Shown here piece after piece: positions 61,918-64,000 of a stretch of DNA of 64,000 nt. Every line of letters begins with the position of its first letter. Position 1 is the first letter of the stretch. Position numbers and translations under genes: made by a program. Location: contig CM026427.1 in the NCBI GenBank assembly GCA_014871385.1, positions 16,314,930-16,378,929 on the forward strand. Reading direction: 5' to 3'. The notes below the pieces were generated by a model. The model made no database searches and was not told where the DNA came from. It worked only from the letters and a program-made list of their open reading frames with translations. Source of the DNA: Ceratodon purpureus. Taxonomy: Eukaryota; Streptophyta; Bryopsida; Pseudoditrichales; Ditrichaceae.

Positions 61918-63535
61918 AAAGCTTCTTACAAATTGAGAAAAGAGGCCTTGTGATACTTTGGTTACTAAAGATGGACTTGAACTACATCTCCAACAACAAA
62001 ATATCTTTGATTTGAAACTAACAATTTGTTGTCTAACATTAATCTGAGGCATATTTTGACATATGTTGAATTGGGTGCATAAGTGCTGCAAAATAAACCA
62101 TTTCTGAGTTGCAAACATGTTCTTGTATGCTTGACGTTTTTTCAAGGAATGAAAATTGGACCATTTATAATTGGAAACATGTGATTTTTAGTGACAAGAT
62201 AAAGAAAATTTAATTTAATTCAGATGGATAGGAGATGGGAAATGCATTGGACCTCAACATATGCATTGGATCATGAAACATTGAGACAAATCCATCATCA
62301 TTTGGAGATTGATAGCCACTTTTGGACATGGTGCATGGTAAAGAAGTGAAGGTAGGATGGATATGCATTTGTAAAAATTAATTTTAGAAAACTTCTGGTG
62401 GTCATGTATATAGAATTACAATGAGGATTAAATAGGTTGGAATTTCAACAAGACAATAATTAAAGCACACAAACGAGAGTGTGCAAGAATAGTTGATATA
62501 AAAACCATTTCGACTCCTTCAATGGCCTCTTCAATCTCTAATTTGAATCTCTTTGAATACTTTTCAAACAATGCTTGAACAAATTTTTGTCTTTTTTTAA
62601 GAAGTATAAAAAAATTGTGGTAAATTATGCAATGTATTCCCAATTTTATTAAACATGTGGTTAATCTTCAATGTTCTTCTTGGTTCAACTAGTCGTATAG
62701 AAGTGAGAGTAGAAATATTGAAGTATGGAAAAATTCTTTCATGTCACCTACTACTTGGTTTGAAACATGTTAAATGTGAATGTCAAGTTGGCATGATTTT
62801 AGAGTATTTATTACATAAATTCAGCATAATTCAATGCTATTATAATTCATGTGGTTTTTTTGTTCTTAATGAAGTCATAGCCTTCTGAATGTTTTTATTG
62901 TACATCAAGTCCAAAACTTGTAATTTATTTTGCATTCAATTCAAGAGGATTGATTATAATTATTAAAAGAATCTTTGCATATGCTAACAAATTTAGATTC
63001 TTACAATAAGTAACATTTGACATAAAGTACCAATCTTTTTTATCTAGACAAGTTCAAATATTTCCACCTAAAATTCTATATTACCACAAAATCAACAACT
63101 TTTTAATATTTGTCAATCAAAGTCAACTTTCTATAAACATCATTTGAAGTATATTTTTAACTAACTTATAATTGGTGTAATTTATCCAAATTTTTGGACA
63201 TTTTACCTTGGAAGCCTTTTCTCTTTCATCTCAAATCCAAATTAATTCCAATTCATAGTCTTGGCATAACTAAAGATACTACTAAGATTAGAAAAACAAT
63301 TTAGTACAAATGAGTCTAGTTTTGGACTCTTTCACTTTTTACAATTTGGACCATTTTTTTGACATTGCATAACCATTTACGAATAAAATGTTTTTTTATT
63401 ATAATTTAGTGTAGACCCTTATAATTAATACAAAATGATTTTTTAGTTGGTAATATATTGGAATTTTTCATGATTTTTGGGGTATAAATTTATACTTTTG
63501 GATGAACCTGTATTACATGTATTAGTATTTAAGTT
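61918..63535. other. AT-rich intergenic DNA, no gene seen
   Basis: Very AT-rich. No supported coding exon. Confidence 0.5.
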
Positions 63536-63579
63536 AAAAGTGAACCTCCCTGTAGTTAAAAGTGAACCTCCCTGTAGTG
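63534..63579. repeat. Tandem duplication of 23 bp
   Basis: GTTAAAAGTGAACCTCCCTGTA(G) occurs twice back to back. Confidence 0.9.
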
Positions 63580-64000
63580 TAACAAAGTAAAAGTTAACAA
63601 TATTCAACTTGCTAAACAGTAGACTCGAATTCTCTCCCGCTAGTCATGCTTAATCGTATCTGATTTTTCCGCCAATATATTTTATAATTTACTCTAGATT
63701 CTGTCCAAATAGCTATTCAAGCACGATTTATGCAATAGAAGCTCTCAATCTGATGCCGAACTAGGCAAACCCCTTCAAGCAAGAGCTGCATTGGAAGGAA
63801 AACCGGAGAATCAAGTTCATGCAACCGCTCGCATTAAGCTGTGTCAACGACCTGAACTATTCTAGGCTAAGTAAGAAATTACCTCACCATGAAACCATTA
63901 CCGAAGAATGATTACAGTCCACTGATGTTGGAGGCGTGATTAGCGTTTTTGATTTCTTTACCTTCCAGATTTCGGCCAACTGATTAAACTGAGTGCATGA
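63580..64000. other. Window edge, no gene seen
   Basis: Composition rises in G+C towards the edge (from about 63.75 kb), so a gene may begin just beyond the window, but no coding exon can be supported. Confidence 0.35.

Overview
The window looks like nuclear DNA of a land plant, most likely a non-seed plant such as a moss, liverwort, lycophyte or fern. The genes are split by short GT-AG introns and encode typical plant families: GT14 AGP glucuronosyltransferase, SWEET sugar transporter, CRM-domain plastid protein, F-box/kelch and BTB/POZ proteins. They form islands in very AT-rich, repeat-rich DNA. I cannot name the species. No rRNA, tRNA, CRISPR or bacterial operon structure was seen, and no open reading frame carries reverse transcriptase or integrase motifs. 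All exon-intron models are my own hand readings from splice signals, reading phase and family similarity.

Layout. 0-3.6 kb is AT-rich and holds a degenerate 0.48-kb direct repeat. 3.7-5.8 kb (-) is a GT14 glycosyltransferase. 5.8-11.5 kb is gene-poor, with microsatellites, a Stowaway-type MITE, a perfect hairpin and a short satellite. 11.57-13.28 kb is a Tc1-type DD34E DNA transposon with identical terminal inverted repeats and a frameshifted transposase. 15.6-16.4 kb (-) is a BTB/POZ gene. 17.5-18.9 kb (-) is a CRM-domain RNA-binding protein with a likely plastid transit peptide. 20.2-22.1 kb (+) is a SWEET transporter. 22.9-24.9 kb (-) is an F-box/kelch protein. 28.0-29.2 kb (-) is dephospho-CoA kinase. 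31.0-32.9 kb (+) is a plastid-type protein of unknown function. A related 0.7-kb repeat lies upstream of both the F-box and dephospho-CoA kinase genes.

33-43 kb is gene-free and transposon-rich: a TTAA-bounded inverted-repeat element, a 974-bp non-autonomous CACTA element and a 171-bp mini-CACTA. 43.2-49.2 kb (+) is a 13-exon gene for a large membrane protein joining Ig-like ectodomain repeats to a TRP-like (Flc/Pkd2-type) multi-pass domain. 49-64 kb is AT-rich with two more copies of the TTAA-bounded family and a 34-bp minisatellite.

The genes do not form one pathway; they are ordinary independent plant loci. The most unusual items are the Tc1-type DD34E element in a plant context, the TTAA-bounded repeat family, the Ig/TRP-like protein and the SWEET gene whose first recognisable exon has no in-frame ATG.
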